In this document: piece by piece, positions 8,642-16,867 of the stretch
Layout: each line of letters opens with the position of its first letter
Numbering within the stretch: the first letter of the stretch is position 1
NCBI GenBank assembly: GCA_002293145.1
Contig: DBCO01000032.1
Span: forward strand, 1 to 59,784
Source of the DNA: Akkermansiaceae bacterium UBA956
GTDB taxonomy: Bacteria; Verrucomicrobiota; Verrucomicrobiia; Verrucomicrobiales; Akkermansiaceae
DNA: 59,784 nucleotides
Direction: 5' to 3'
Notes under the pieces: model-generated
Told to the model about the DNA's origin: nothing
The model's input: only the letters and a program-made list of their open reading frames with translations
The model's database searches: none
Made by a program: the position numbers and the translations under genes

Positions 8642-9858
8642 TTCAGGTTCTTTGATAGTCGATTTTCGAGAGTATTCCTCTTTTCGTTATCGGCGATCTG
8701 TGCTAGCCATCGCATCGCCACGTCATTCTCTGAGTGGTACAAACCTAATACCAACCCGCTAATGGCATCATCACGCTCATCGCCCGCTTCCAATTGAAGC
8801 AACGCAGACGATGCCTGTAGCGAGTCGCGCCGCGCCCAACTTTCAAACAAAGGTGACATTGGTGTCTGACTTTTCAGTAGATGTCGATTATTTGTTAGCC
8901 ATTCAAATGCGCGCTCTGGCGCTAGCTGACTCCAAGAATGAATGAGAATTTGTTCTGATTTGATTCGACCTTCTCCCGTTATCGACGACGCGGTGAGTTG
9001 ATCTGCATATTTGTTGGGATTAGTAGGAAACAAACTTTCAAAGGCATCACAAAAAACATCAGGTGATGTGTTTGGTTTAATCACGGTTTGCCAAAGTTCT
9101 TCGCCATTATTGCGTGCCATTTTTTCATAATATGATCGGCGTAGTGCAACACTAATTTCATCAGGGCAGTCAATTCCATTTAGAGCATCTAATGCTTCGC
9201 TCGTATGCTTGGTTAGTAATCCGTCAACGATTTTCTCAACGTAGTGTAACGAGAGTGAGCTCCTAGCGGTATCCTCTAATTTAGAATTATCTAACCATAA
9301 AAAACCCTTTTTGGGATTTTGCAAGGCAAATTGTGCAAGAGCACCTTCTGTGAATTGATGCCAATACTTATTGCCTTGTGACTTTAAAATATCCTCTACT
9401 TGGATTAGAGTTTTTGCATCATGGATCGCGTCGCCTGCAAGTACATTCAAAAATGCTTCATCGTTTCCTTCTACAAGCCTTGTTGCAATCCAAGCAATCG
9501 CTTCCGCACGGTTTCCATTGTGTTCTCGCACACATTCTTTGATGAACTCATCAAAGAAAAACAATGATTCAAAAGGTTGAAGCCCTAAATTTGTCATGTT
9601 AAATGCTGGAATTTTATCATCATTATTAGTTTTTAAACTGCTAAGAAGTTTTATAATTTCTGCATTTTGGTGGGGGGAGATTTTGGGCTCATCGACTACA
9701 TTACTAATGAGAGTTGGGTTGCCAAGATGTATTTCGTTTGCGACTAAATTGTTATCTTTGTAGAAGATAGCACTTGACGCACCAGCTACTAGTCCAATTA
9801 ATAAAGCTAGGGATCCTTGTCCGAAATTGATTTTTTGAGATGCCGAGATTGTATTCAT
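8638..9858 (-). CDS. Membrane-anchored helical-repeat protein (copy 1)
   Basis: A 406-residue protein with a single N-terminal membrane segment (about residues 15-32, GSLALLIGLVAGASSAIF) followed by helical repeats with the pattern N-P-x-x-x-x-x-W-L (ALQNPKKGFLWLDN, APERAFEWLTNNRHLL, DVAMRWLAQIAD). It starts 15 bases after the stop of the Tat-protein gene at 9874 and overlaps the next helical-repeat gene by four bases. I place it in the periplasm or at the outer face of the inner membrane. The order Tat protein then helical-repeat protein recurs at 6648/5527, which argues that the two kinds of protein work together. Confidence 0.75.
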   Translation of the reverse strand: MNTISASQKINFGQGSLALLIGLVAGASSAIFYKDNNLVANEIHLGNPTLISNVVDEPKISPHQNAEIIKLLSSLKTNNDDKIPAFNMTNLGLQPFESLFFFDEFIKECVREHNGNRAEAIAWIATRLVEGNDEAFLNVLAGDAIHDAKTLIQVEDILKSQGNKYWHQFTEGALAQFALQNPKKGFLWLDNSKLEDTARSSLSLHYVEKIVDGLLTKHTSEALDALNGIDCPDEISVALRRSYYEKMARNNGEELWQTVIKPNTSPDVFCDAFESLFPTNPNKYADQLTASSITGEGRIKSEQILIHSWSQLAPERAFEWLTNNRHLLKSQTPMSPLFESWARRDSLQASSALLQLEAGDERDDAISGLVLGLYHSENDVAMRWLAQIADNEKRNTLENRLSKNLK

Positions 9859-9873
9859 AGTTACTTATAGAAA

Positions 9874-10404
9874 TTACTCTTGAAACTTCCATGAAACAAT
9901 TGCTGTTGCATTTACAGTGATTGTATAGCTCCATTTCTTGGTTTGAGCGTTGTATACTGGAGGGCCTGACACCAGTGAACCAGGGCCGCCCTGAGCAGTA
10001 AAATTTTTAAAGCAGCCAATGGGGGGGCGGTTAACGGTAATTGGGTTGTAAGTGGTCTTAGTTGATAAACCACCAGTTTTTAAGGCATCTGCAAGTTTTA
10101 CCTCTGCATCACGAGCAGCATCTCCCTGTCCAGTCGGTCCAGGGTTGCCAAATCCCGTAACGGTAACTGACGCTGTAATTGCATGCTGAACATAAGTATC
10201 GAACGTCTGGCTAGCATTGGCGCTAGAATTTGATGAGTTTTGGGCATGTAAAGTTTCAGTAGCCAATCCAAGTGCTACTAAAGCAGCTACCGTAGCACCG
10301 CCAGACCGCTTCAAAAATGATCTCCGGGTAATTCCTCCAGACTGTAAATCATCATGGGGGGCATTTACTACAACGGGAATCGACGACAGGAATTTTGGAT
10401 TCAT
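9874..10404 (-). CDS. Tat-exported protein of unknown function (copy 1)
   Basis: The preferred start is the ATG at 10404 (MNPKFLSSIPVVVNAP); the frame remains open upstream to 10467, but that extension mostly translates a 20-bp tandem repeat. The Tat signal has TRRSFLKRSGG, a hydrophobic stretch to about residue 50 and a possible cleavage after LHA (QNSSNSS follows). The mature part is only about 120 residues, N-rich at first, then beta-rich (VTVTGFGN, WSYTITVNATAIVSWKF). It shares its leader with the protein at 6648-7379. It heads the minus-strand cluster and is followed by the helical-repeat gene after 15 bases. No family recognised. Confidence 0.75.
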   Translation of the reverse strand: MNPKFLSSIPVVVNAPHDDLQSGGITRRSFLKRSGGATVAALVALGLATETLHAQNSSNSSANASQTFDTYVQHAITASVTVTGFGNPGPTGQGDAARDAEVKLADALKTGGLSTKTTYNPITVNRPPIGCFKNFTAQGGPGSLVSGPPVYNAQTKKWSYTITVNATAIVSWKFQE

Positions 10405-10427
10405 AAGTATGCGTATGTTTGAGTTTT

Positions 10428-10487
10428 GAAGTTGAAGCCATACGCATGAAGTTGAAGCCATATGCATGAAGTTGAAGCCATACGCAT
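10428..10487. repeat. Three tandem copies of a 20-bp unit upstream of the first Tat gene
   Basis: The unit GAAGTTGAAGCCATACGCAT occurs at 10428-10447, 10448-10467 (one base different) and 10468-10487. There are no spacers, so this is not a CRISPR array. Part of the unit also matches the leader upstream of the second Tat gene (around 7394-7420). The array sits where the promoter and 5' leader of the cluster should be. Confidence 0.9.
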
Positions 10488-10987
10488 GATTTACTACTAA
10501 ACTCTGATCAAAAGAGCATGGAGAGTCAATCGGAAAAATGAAAAAAATTCATTTTGTTGAAAAAGCATTGATTAGCAATGGGTTAGAGTAGTTGCGGGTG
10601 AATTTTTTTAGCCGCGAAAATACGCAAAAGCCGCAAAAGGGGCGTGGTTTACATCCTTTGTTACCTTTGTTTGCTTCTGTTGAGATGGATTTGGACAGAA
10701 GGTAAGGAAGGGAACGAAGGTGGAATGATGGCCGCAAAGAAACGCAGAAATTGCGAAAAGCTTGAAGGGGGTTATTCTGAGAGAAGGATTACGAGGGAAG
10801 GAATCTTGTTGTAAAGAAACAGTCTGGAAGCCCGTTTGCCGAGTCTGGCTCCGCCTTCGGTTGACTTACTCATAAGCGCACGCTCCGAGGCACAAGCCGG
10901 CGCGACGAGGAGACGCCAGACCTACGTTGACTTACGTTCGATGTTTTTGCGTTGACTTGGTATGGGTGCGTTGCTAGAGCCACGGGC
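10488..10987. other. Intergenic region between the Tat cluster and the GT25-GT14 gene
   Basis: This 500-base divergent gap holds the dispersed repeat at 10605-10760 and a GTTGACTTAC word repeated at about 10859 and 10923. A partial inverted repeat (AGTCTGGC near 10842, GCCAGAC near 10914) could fold. I see no further gene. Promoters for both flanking genes must lie here, but I cannot place them with confidence. Confidence 0.5.
10605..10760. repeat. Dispersed intergenic repeat, left copy
   Basis: About 155 bases beginning TTTTAGCCGCGAAAA, with an internal block GGAAGGGAACGAAGGTGGA and ending in a CGCAGAAATTGCGAAAAG-like segment. A second copy in the same orientation lies at 12564-12720, on the other side of the glycosyltransferase gene. 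Short words of the same kind (AACCGCTAAGCCGCGATG) reappear at about 59694-59711. Such CCGC(A/G)AA-rich repeats are common between genes in this phylum. Confidence 0.75.
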
Positions 10988-12547
10988 ATGACTTTTGAAG
11001 AAGCTTTTCCCCTGTGTTTTTACATCAACCTTGGTCGCCGGCAAGATCGGCGGGTGGATACGGAGGAGCGTCTTGAGGCGGCAGGGATCAAGGCCATACG
11101 CTTTCCTGCGGTGGATGCTTTGCATTTCTCGGAGAAATATCAACGTGCTCCTTTGCCTGATGATTTCTCGAAATTCAGTGAACTTGAGCAAGCTCGTTTG
11201 CGCAAGGCTCGTGAGGTGCGGGGCTATGATAGTCCTGGACGCTACGCCCTGGCATTGACACAGCGCATGGCGATCCGAGAAGCAAAACGACGCAAGATGG
11301 ACGCTGTTATGTTGCTGGAAGATGATGTGGTGTTGCATCCGAATTTTGCCAATCTTTTTCAAAGTGTACATTTGCCAGATGACTGGGGGATTTTCTATCT
11401 CGGTTGTTCTCATCAACAAAAGCCAGAGTGGGTGGGAGCCCGTTGTGTCAAATCTGGATATGCGGTGGACACTCATGCGGTTGCAATTCATTCGCGCTAC
11501 TATGATCGGGTGATTGAGATGCTGGATCGTCATGGCAAAACGGATTTGGGGCACATCGCAAAGGCTTCTGATCAATTTCTCGCGGTGCTTCACAGAGAAA
11601 TCCCTGCGTATGCTTGTTTTCCGAATCTCGCTTGGCAAGATGAAGCGCAGTCTGATTTGATCAACGTAACTTATACCAATTACCAGAAGGATGGAACTCA
11701 GCGCAATTGGACTCATTGCGTTAAAAATCTCTTGCCTGAGATGGTAGGCGCGGAGGCGAAGAAGCCGGTGAAACTGGGCCTGCTCTTTCTTACTCGCGGT
11801 GACGTGAATCACCCTGAGATTTGGCGGGAATTCGTCGCGGAGGCTCCTGAATGCGTGAAAATTTTCAATCATCCAAAGGAGAGGATTCGAGATACAAAGG
11901 CATTTCTCTACGGCAAGCAGATCAAAAAGCATTACGATACAGAGTGGGGTAAATTGTCTTTGGTAGAGGCCACTTTAGCGATGCTGCAAGAGGCTCTTGC
12001 TGATGAAAGTCTGACGCATTTCATTTTGCTTTCGGAGGCGTGTGTGCCTATAAAGTCACTGCCCGAAATTCTCCAACGCCTGACGGTTGATTCCCGTCCG
12101 CAATTCGGATTCCGGCACTGGTCAAAGGCCGTCAAGCGGCATCAAGAGCGCATGATTGCGGTACCAGAGGTGCCGCAGGATTGTTGGCATTTCCACTCGC
12201 AGTGGGTGATGCTGGATCGAGTTGCTGCTACTTTTGTCGTATATCAAGACATGACCAGTTATTTTGAGAAGATGTTTGTGCCGGATGAAGCGTATTTTGC
12301 TACTGTTTTGCGGATGCAGGGCTATCCCTTGCATGATTTGGTTTATAACAAAGACCTAACGTGGACCAATTGGGAGAAAAGTGCTGGTAGTCCTAACGCT
12401 TGGAAGATTATTCCTCAGGACAAACTCGCTGATATTTTGCACAGCGATGCGCTCTTCGCGAGGAAATTTCCTGTGGGGGCGGATATCGGAAAATACGGTC
12501 TTCACCGCTCGAAGAAGAATTTTTCTGCCATAGTTGGGCAGGGTTGA
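10988..12547 (+). CDS. Fused glycosyltransferase: GT25 domain plus GT14-like (core-2/I-branching) domain
   Basis: I take the ATG at 10988; an upstream in-frame extension to 10952 lacks family similarity. The first 230 residues match glycosyltransferase family 25 (LPS core type): CFYINLGRRQDRR at the N-terminus and the metal/sugar-binding VMLLEDDVV motif near residue 104. The second half resembles core-2/I-branching GT14 enzymes: KLGLLFLTRGDVNHPEIW and, further on, HFILLSEACVPIKSL. There is no signal peptide, so the protein should act in the cytoplasm on surface polysaccharide precursors. The fusion of the two families is unusual. The gene is flanked by two copies of a direct repeat. Confidence 0.8.
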   Translation: MTFEEAFPLCFYINLGRRQDRRVDTEERLEAAGIKAIRFPAVDALHFSEKYQRAPLPDDFSKFSELEQARLRKAREVRGYDSPGRYALALTQRMAIREAKRRKMDAVMLLEDDVVLHPNFANLFQSVHLPDDWGIFYLGCSHQQKPEWVGARCVKSGYAVDTHAVAIHSRYYDRVIEMLDRHGKTDLGHIAKASDQFLAVLHREIPAYACFPNLAWQDEAQSDLINVTYTNYQKDGTQRNWTHCVKNLLPEMVGAEAKKPVKLGLLFLTRGDVNHPEIWREFVAEAPECVKIFNHPKERIRDTKAFLYGKQIKKHYDTEWGKLSLVEATLAMLQEALADESLTHFILLSEACVPIKSLPEILQRLTVDSRPQFGFRHWSKAVKRHQERMIAVPEVPQDCWHFHSQWVMLDRVAATFVVYQDMTSYFEKMFVPDEAYFATVLRMQGYPLHDLVYNKDLTWTNWEKSAGSPNAWKIIPQDKLADILHSDALFARKFPVGADIGKYGLHRSKKNFSAIVGQG

Positions 12548-12563
12548 AGGGGATGGGGATGAT

Positions 12564-12720
12564 ATTAGCCGCGAAAAAAGGCAGAAGTCGGAAAATGGGG
12601 GATGGTTTCTTGATCTTTGTTTTCTTTGTTAGCTTCTGTGGAAGATGGATTTGAACATAAGGGAAGGAAGGGAACGAAGGTGGATTCTTTTAGCCAGGAA
12701 AAAACGCAGAGGGCGGAAAA
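12564..12720. repeat. Dispersed intergenic repeat, right copy
   Basis: Same element and orientation as 10605-10760: TTAGCCGCGAAAA, then TTTGTTAGCTTCTGT, GGAAGGGAACGAAGGTGGA and a final CGCAGAGGGCGGAAAAG. The two copies bracket the GT25-GT14 gene as direct repeats about 2 kb apart. Confidence 0.75.
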
Positions 12721-12937
12721 GGGGTGAGGAGTTCTTGGGTTTTGATTAGTTTCAAGCTCCATTGACACACAGGCGGCACGCCTGTGCACCCTTCCTTTGA
12801 GCCCGAAATCCGAAGTTGAATCGATGTTGAATTAAGCAGCGCAGTGGTTTTTGCCAGTTTTGCCGCCTGTTTGTTCATTTTCGGGTGGCTCTGGTGGCAA
12901 CTTCGGCGAAGTTGCTCTAGGCCATTGTAAAATGTTG
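12721..12937. repeat. Intergenic stretch with short palindromes left of the IS
   Basis: This stretch contains AGGCGGCACGCCT (around 12771), an 8-bp perfect stem with a 3-base loop (GCAACTTC-GGC-GAAGTTGC, 12897-12915), and CCCGAAATCCGAAGTT (around 12802-12817). The last has a near-perfect inverted partner on the other side of the IS (AACTTCGGTTTTCGGG, around 14326-14341). No gene is visible. Confidence 0.55.
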
Positions 12938-14293
12938 TCTAGCAAGGGTTTGTGCTTATCGAGCCCCCCCAACTTTCGGCAATGTAGAGCACTGGCGTGC
13001 GACTGCGTGCCCCCAATACCGCTCCGCCGATGAATACCTCCGATCGCAGTGTGACCGGTCGTTTGTAACCTGCTTTGCGCTGCTCTGGTGAACTGGCGTG
13101 TTGGTAAAGACTGAGTAGATTATATGTGAAGCACACGCTCAGAAAGGCACTTTCTGTCGCGTAAAAATTCTTCATACAAAAGCCATCAGCTTGTAGATCA
13201 TTCTTAAGTTCTTCGATGTGCTGCTCGCAACAAGCGCGTTGATTATAATCGCGCCAAAGTTCCGCTCCATCGCCTTGGCGATGCGTGACAAAGACCCGAA
13301 AAGTATAGCCGTTCACGTCGATGAGACGACGCCCCACCGCACTTTTGCTTTCACGGATGCGCTCGCGGATCGCAAAAAACTCTCTCGGTGCTGACCAACC
13401 TTGAAGTTGAAGAGAGAAACGCGCCCAAGCATAGTTTTCGTCGATGGCTGTCCAGTGAGCGAGCGCAGCAGCCTTACGTTTTACATTTTGCGTCAGCCGA
13501 GCGACAACGATGTAGGGAATGCCTTTTGCTTCGAGAAACGACAGTAGCGAGTTCTCAAAAAATCCTGAATCAGCCCGTATGGTTCGGAGCTTCCAGTTGG
13601 CAGGCATGAGGGCGAATGCTTCTGTTAGGAAAGCCACAGCACCACGAGCACTGCCTGTATTACCACTGCGTAACCAAGCATGCAGGACAAGTGGAGCCTC
13701 GGCAAGAAAGGCAATGAGCGGATGGTGACTATGGCGGCCTGGACGCGATGGATTATAACCACGCTTGGCTCCCTCTTGATTTCCACTGCGCTGGAAAACG
13801 GTGCTGTCCAAATCGAGACTAAAGCCCTCTGGCGGTAGAGGCCAAGAGAGTTCGAGCAACCACTTCCAAAGCGGTCGCCAAAACTCTTCGATGTAGCCTT
13901 GACGGAAGCGCAGGAAAAAATTGCGCACAGTGTCAGTTCCCGGGAAACGTTCGATGCCAAGTAATGCGTGAAGCGCCTTATCAGCACGCAGCCAATCCGT
14001 GTGAGCGAGGCGGCGAGCACCAGCCACCACAGAGATCATGAAAGCCACGAGAGTTTTGGCTGGCGGAATCGAGTTAGGACTCGAATAGGCGAAAGGAATC
14101 ATCTCCGAAATGCGTCCGGCTAGCCCGATCTTATCGAAGAAAGCAATCAGACTAACCAAACCGCCAAAAGGCGTGATAGGCTTTGGAGTAGCAGCAAGAT
14201 TGACTTGCCGTGCGGGAAAAACAGGATTACAAAATGTGCGCATCGTTTGGTGAAGGAAATTGGTGTGCGGTTATTCGACACAACCCTTCTACC
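12938..14293 (-). mobile_element. IS1380-like insertion sequence
   Basis: A single transposase gene fills the element. The ends are imperfect inverted repeats: TAGCAAGGGTTTGTG at 12940-12954 and, read on the other strand, TAGAAGGGTTGTGTC ending at about 14293. The exact ends and target duplication are not clear to me, so the limits are approximate. A second short inverted pair, CATCGTTTGG (14241-14250) and CCAAACGATG (14309-14318), lies around the 5' end. The insertion sits in a repeat-rich intergenic region and does not visibly break a gene. Confidence 0.7.
12939..14243 (-). CDS. IS1380-family transposase
   Basis: A 434-residue, intact DDE transposase. The first catalytic aspartate is in SLDLDSTVF (about residue 144), the second in the RADSGFF motif (about 225), and the glutamate in the C-terminal EELKNDLQADGF segment, an arrangement typical of IS1380/IS4-type enzymes. 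The N-terminus carries the conserved TPFGGLVSL region. The reading frame ends inside the terminal inverted repeat. No frameshift or stop is seen, so the element could still be active. Confidence 0.9.
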   Translation of the reverse strand: MRTFCNPVFPARQVNLAATPKPITPFGGLVSLIAFFDKIGLAGRISEMIPFAYSSPNSIPPAKTLVAFMISVVAGARRLAHTDWLRADKALHALLGIERFPGTDTVRNFFLRFRQGYIEEFWRPLWKWLLELSWPLPPEGFSLDLDSTVFQRSGNQEGAKRGYNPSRPGRHSHHPLIAFLAEAPLVLHAWLRSGNTGSARGAVAFLTEAFALMPANWKLRTIRADSGFFENSLLSFLEAKGIPYIVVARLTQNVKRKAAALAHWTAIDENYAWARFSLQLQGWSAPREFFAIRERIRESKSAVGRRLIDVNGYTFRVFVTHRQGDGAELWRDYNQRACCEQHIEELKNDLQADGFCMKNFYATESAFLSVCFTYNLLSLYQHASSPEQRKAGYKRPVTLRSEVFIGGAVLGARSRTPVLYIAESWGGSISTNPC

Positions 14294-14348
14294 ATATGAC
14301 CTGTAGCCAAACGATGCTTTTTCTAACTTCGGTTTTCGGGTTGAGTTC

Positions 14349-15185
14349 TCAAAGCCGCTGATCCATATCGAGTGCAGGGGCGTTTTCGCGTGCTTCGCCG
14401 ACGATCACGGCGGGGACGCCGGCGACGGTTTTGTGGGCGGGGACATCGTTGAGGACAACGCTGCCGGCACCGATTTTGGCACGTTCGCCGATGATGACGC
14501 GACCGAGGATTTTTGCCCCGGCACCAATCAGCACGCCCGAGCGCACGATGGGATGGCGGTCGCCTGTTTCCTTGCCAGTGCCACCGAGGGTGACCTCGTG
14601 TAGGATCGAAACATCGTCCTCGATGATCGCGGTCTCACCGACGACAAAGCTGGTGGCGTGGTCTAACAAAATGCCACAACCAATGCGCGCTGCCGGGTGG
14701 ATATCGACCGCAAAAACTTCACTGGCGAGGCTCTGGAAGTAGAGCGCGAGATCGCGCCGATTGTGGTGCCACAGGTGGTGAGAAATGCGGTAGGTGCAGA
14801 TCGCGAGGAAGCCTTTGAAGAAGAGCAGCGGTTGCAAGGGTGAATCGCAAGCGGGGTCGCGCTCATAGATGGCGATGAGGTCTTTGGCGGCGCTGCAGGT
14901 GAGCGATGGATGTTGTTGGAAAAGCCCAGCGAGCAAGGGCGCGAGTTCCTCGCGCGACATATCTTCGCGTGCGAGCTTGCGGGCGAGGCGGCAACCGAGG
15001 GCCGCGCCTAAGCATGGTTGATCGATTACGACATCGCGCAATAAGCTAGCCATTTGCGGCTCTCGCAGGGCTATGGCAGCAGCCTCCTCGCGGATTTTTT
15101 GCCATAGTGATGCATGATCGACTTCTTTGCCGTTGCAAAATCGATCTACCTTAGCGCTCGCACTTTTTTCCATATTATGTTTCAT
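14349..15185 (-). CDS. cysE: Serine O-acetyltransferase
   Basis: CysE acetylates L-serine with acetyl-CoA to give O-acetylserine, the carbon skeleton for cysteine. The N-terminal helical domain (to about residue 165) is followed by left-handed beta-helix hexapeptide repeats (DIHPAARIGCGILLDHA, VVGETAIIEDDVSILHEVTLGG), with the catalytic DH pair in LLDHAT and the GGTGKETGDRHP loop of the family. The length (278) is normal for the CysE type. An internal ATG at 15173 is an alternative start that would widen the gap to the divergent Rrf2 gene from 7 to 19 bases. That neighbour is the obvious candidate regulator. Confidence 0.93.
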   Translation of the reverse strand: MKHNMEKSASAKVDRFCNGKEVDHASLWQKIREEAAAIALREPQMASLLRDVVIDQPCLGAALGCRLARKLAREDMSREELAPLLAGLFQQHPSLTCSAAKDLIAIYERDPACDSPLQPLLFFKGFLAICTYRISHHLWHHNRRDLALYFQSLASEVFAVDIHPAARIGCGILLDHATSFVVGETAIIEDDVSILHEVTLGGTGKETGDRHPIVRSGVLIGAGAKILGRVIIGERAKIGAGSVVLNDVPAHKTVAGVPAVIVGEARENAPALDMDQRL

Positions 15186-15192
15186 TTTCCTT

Positions 15193-15606
15193 ATGCGGAT
15201 TTCCCAGAAGCTTGAATATGCCTGTCGGGCCTTGGCTCAGCTTGCCAAACGTCACGGCACGCAGAGTATTACACGACTTGATGAACTTGCGCAACGCGAA
15301 GCCGTGTCTGCAAACTTTTTAGTGCAGATTCTCAATGATCTGCGTCGTGCGGGATTGATCGAGAGCAAGCGCGGCAAGGAAGGTGGCTATTTGTTGGCCA
15401 AAGCACCAGCGGCGATCACGTTGAAGGAAATTGTCGACGCCATCGATCCCTCCTTGTTGGCATTCTCCGTGAGCACGGAAGGGGAGTCGGGGCCTGCGGT
15501 GGCTCATTCGTGGAAGTCTCTGGCTGCCGATTTTCAGAAAAATTTGTCGTTCATCACCTTGGAGCAACTGGCGGTGACGCCGGGTGACACGATGTTTTAC
15601 ATTTGA
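15193..15606 (+). CDS. Rrf2-family transcriptional regulator, CymR-like
   Basis: The true start is the ATG at 15193 (MRISQKLEYACRAL), giving 137 residues. The winged helix-turn-helix is standard for Rrf2: LDELAQREAVSANFLVQILNDLRRAGLIESKRGKEGGYLLAK. The central region has no cysteines where IscR and NsrR hold an Fe-S cluster, so this is the cluster-free branch that includes CymR and other cysteine regulators. It is divergent from cysE with only 7 bases between start codons and is followed 67 bases later by metX. Control of sulfur amino acid synthesis is a reasonable inference. Any operator must overlap the start regions of both genes. Confidence 0.88.
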   Translation: MRISQKLEYACRALAQLAKRHGTQSITRLDELAQREAVSANFLVQILNDLRRAGLIESKRGKEGGYLLAKAPAAITLKEIVDAIDPSLLAFSVSTEGESGPAVAHSWKSLAADFQKNLSFITLEQLAVTPGDTMFYI

Positions 15607-15673
15607 TCTCCTGCTCATTTGCCTCTAGAATCATTCTTCCCGCCGCTGATCGCGTCGCACCAACTTTTCCGCT

Positions 15674-16816
15674 GTGTCCACTTCCACCATCACACATTTT
15701 TGCGAAAGCGCTGAACCATTTCGTCTGCAAAATGGCTTCGTGCTTCCGAGTTTGCGCATCGCCTATGAATCCTGGGGCACGATGAATGCGGAAAAAGACA
15801 ATGTCATTTTGCTCTATCACGCGCTTTCTGGTTCGCACCACGCGGCGGGGCATAATCCAGAAATTCCTGGATGTGGCGACCTGTGGCAGCCTGAAATGCA
15901 CGCGGGTTGGTGGGAAGACATGATTGGCCCCGGAAAAGCGCTCGACACCGATCGATTTTGCATCATTTGCGCCAACTATCTCGGTGGCTGTTATGGCACG
16001 ACGGGTCCCTCTTCGATCAATCCGGGCACGGGTGAGCCTTGGGGTTCGATTTTTCCGCATATCACTGCTGCCGACCAAGTGCGGGCTACGGCTGTGTTGC
16101 TCGATCATTTGGGCGTGGAAGTTTTGCACGGCGTGGTGGGCCCCTCGGTTGGTGGTTTGCTGGCGCTGACATTTGCCACGACGTTTCCTCAGCGTGTGCA
16201 ACGTGTGGTTTCCTTAGCTGCAGGATTCAAGACGACGGTTCTCAATCGCTTGATCTTGTTCGAACAAATTTTGGCGATCGAAAATGACCCGAACTTCCAG
16301 GGCGGGGATTACTATCGCACGCAGCCACCGCTCTATGGATTGGCGCTGGCGCGGATGATTTCACACAAGACCTTTGTGCATCTCGATGCCATCGAGCGCC
16401 GGGCTCGTCAGGAAATCGTGCAACATGCCGATACACTCTCTTGGTATAAAGTGCGCGACCCCTTTCAATCTTACATGCTGCACCAGGGGAAAAAATTCGT
16501 CCGACGCTTCGATGCAAACACCTACTTGCGGATCATCGACATGTGGTCGCGCTATGATGCCGTCGAAGAAGCGGGCGCAGAAAGTCCGCGTCAATTGTTA
16601 GAAAGAGCCGCTGAAGCAGGTCAGCGCTGGTTGGTGTTTTCGATCGACAGTGATTTTTGCTTTTACCCCGAAGAACAAGCGGATTTGACGCTGCATTTGG
16701 AACGCGCCGACGTCAACACCACGCAGATCACCGTGCACTCGGATAAAGGGCACGACTCCTTTTTGTTAGAGCCGCACCTTTACACACCGCACTTGAAGTG
16801 GTTGATGGAAAGCTGA
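15674..16816 (+). CDS. metX: Homoserine O-acetyltransferase (or succinyltransferase)
   Basis: This alpha/beta-hydrolase-fold enzyme activates homoserine for methionine synthesis. It starts at a GTG (MSTSTITHF). The family blocks are all present: ILLYHALSGSHHAAG, the WWEDMIGPGKALDTD segment, CANYLGGCYGTTGP, the nucleophile in VVGPSVGGLLAL (Ser158), the acid in FSIDSDFCFYP and the histidine in DKGHDSFLLE. The length of 380 is usual. Acetyl versus succinyl specificity cannot be decided by family alone. With cysE and the Rrf2 regulator it forms a small sulfur amino acid locus. Confidence 0.92.
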   Translation: MSTSTITHFCESAEPFRLQNGFVLPSLRIAYESWGTMNAEKDNVILLYHALSGSHHAAGHNPEIPGCGDLWQPEMHAGWWEDMIGPGKALDTDRFCIICANYLGGCYGTTGPSSINPGTGEPWGSIFPHITAADQVRATAVLLDHLGVEVLHGVVGPSVGGLLALTFATTFPQRVQRVVSLAAGFKTTVLNRLILFEQILAIENDPNFQGGDYYRTQPPLYGLALARMISHKTFVHLDAIERRARQEIVQHADTLSWYKVRDPFQSYMLHQGKKFVRRFDANTYLRIIDMWSRYDAVEEAGAESPRQLLERAAEAGQRWLVFSIDSDFCFYPEEQADLTLHLERADVNTTQITVHSDKGHDSFLLEPHLYTPHLKWLMES

Positions 16817-16867
16817 GTAGTGACTCATTAGGAATTCCGCCAAATTGAAATCGGCGAAGATACGTGC

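Noticed and set aside
10428..10487. Possible CRISPR array
   Set aside because: The three 20-bp units are directly adjacent without spacers and no cas genes are present; a plain tandem repeat.
10922..11932. 336-residue frame opposite the GT25-GT14 gene
   Set aside because: Shadow frame; the plus strand carries clear glycosyltransferase motifs.
15127..15192. Upstream extension of the Rrf2 gene
   Set aside because: The extra residues are hydrophobic, overlap cysE and precede the normal family start MRISQKLEY.
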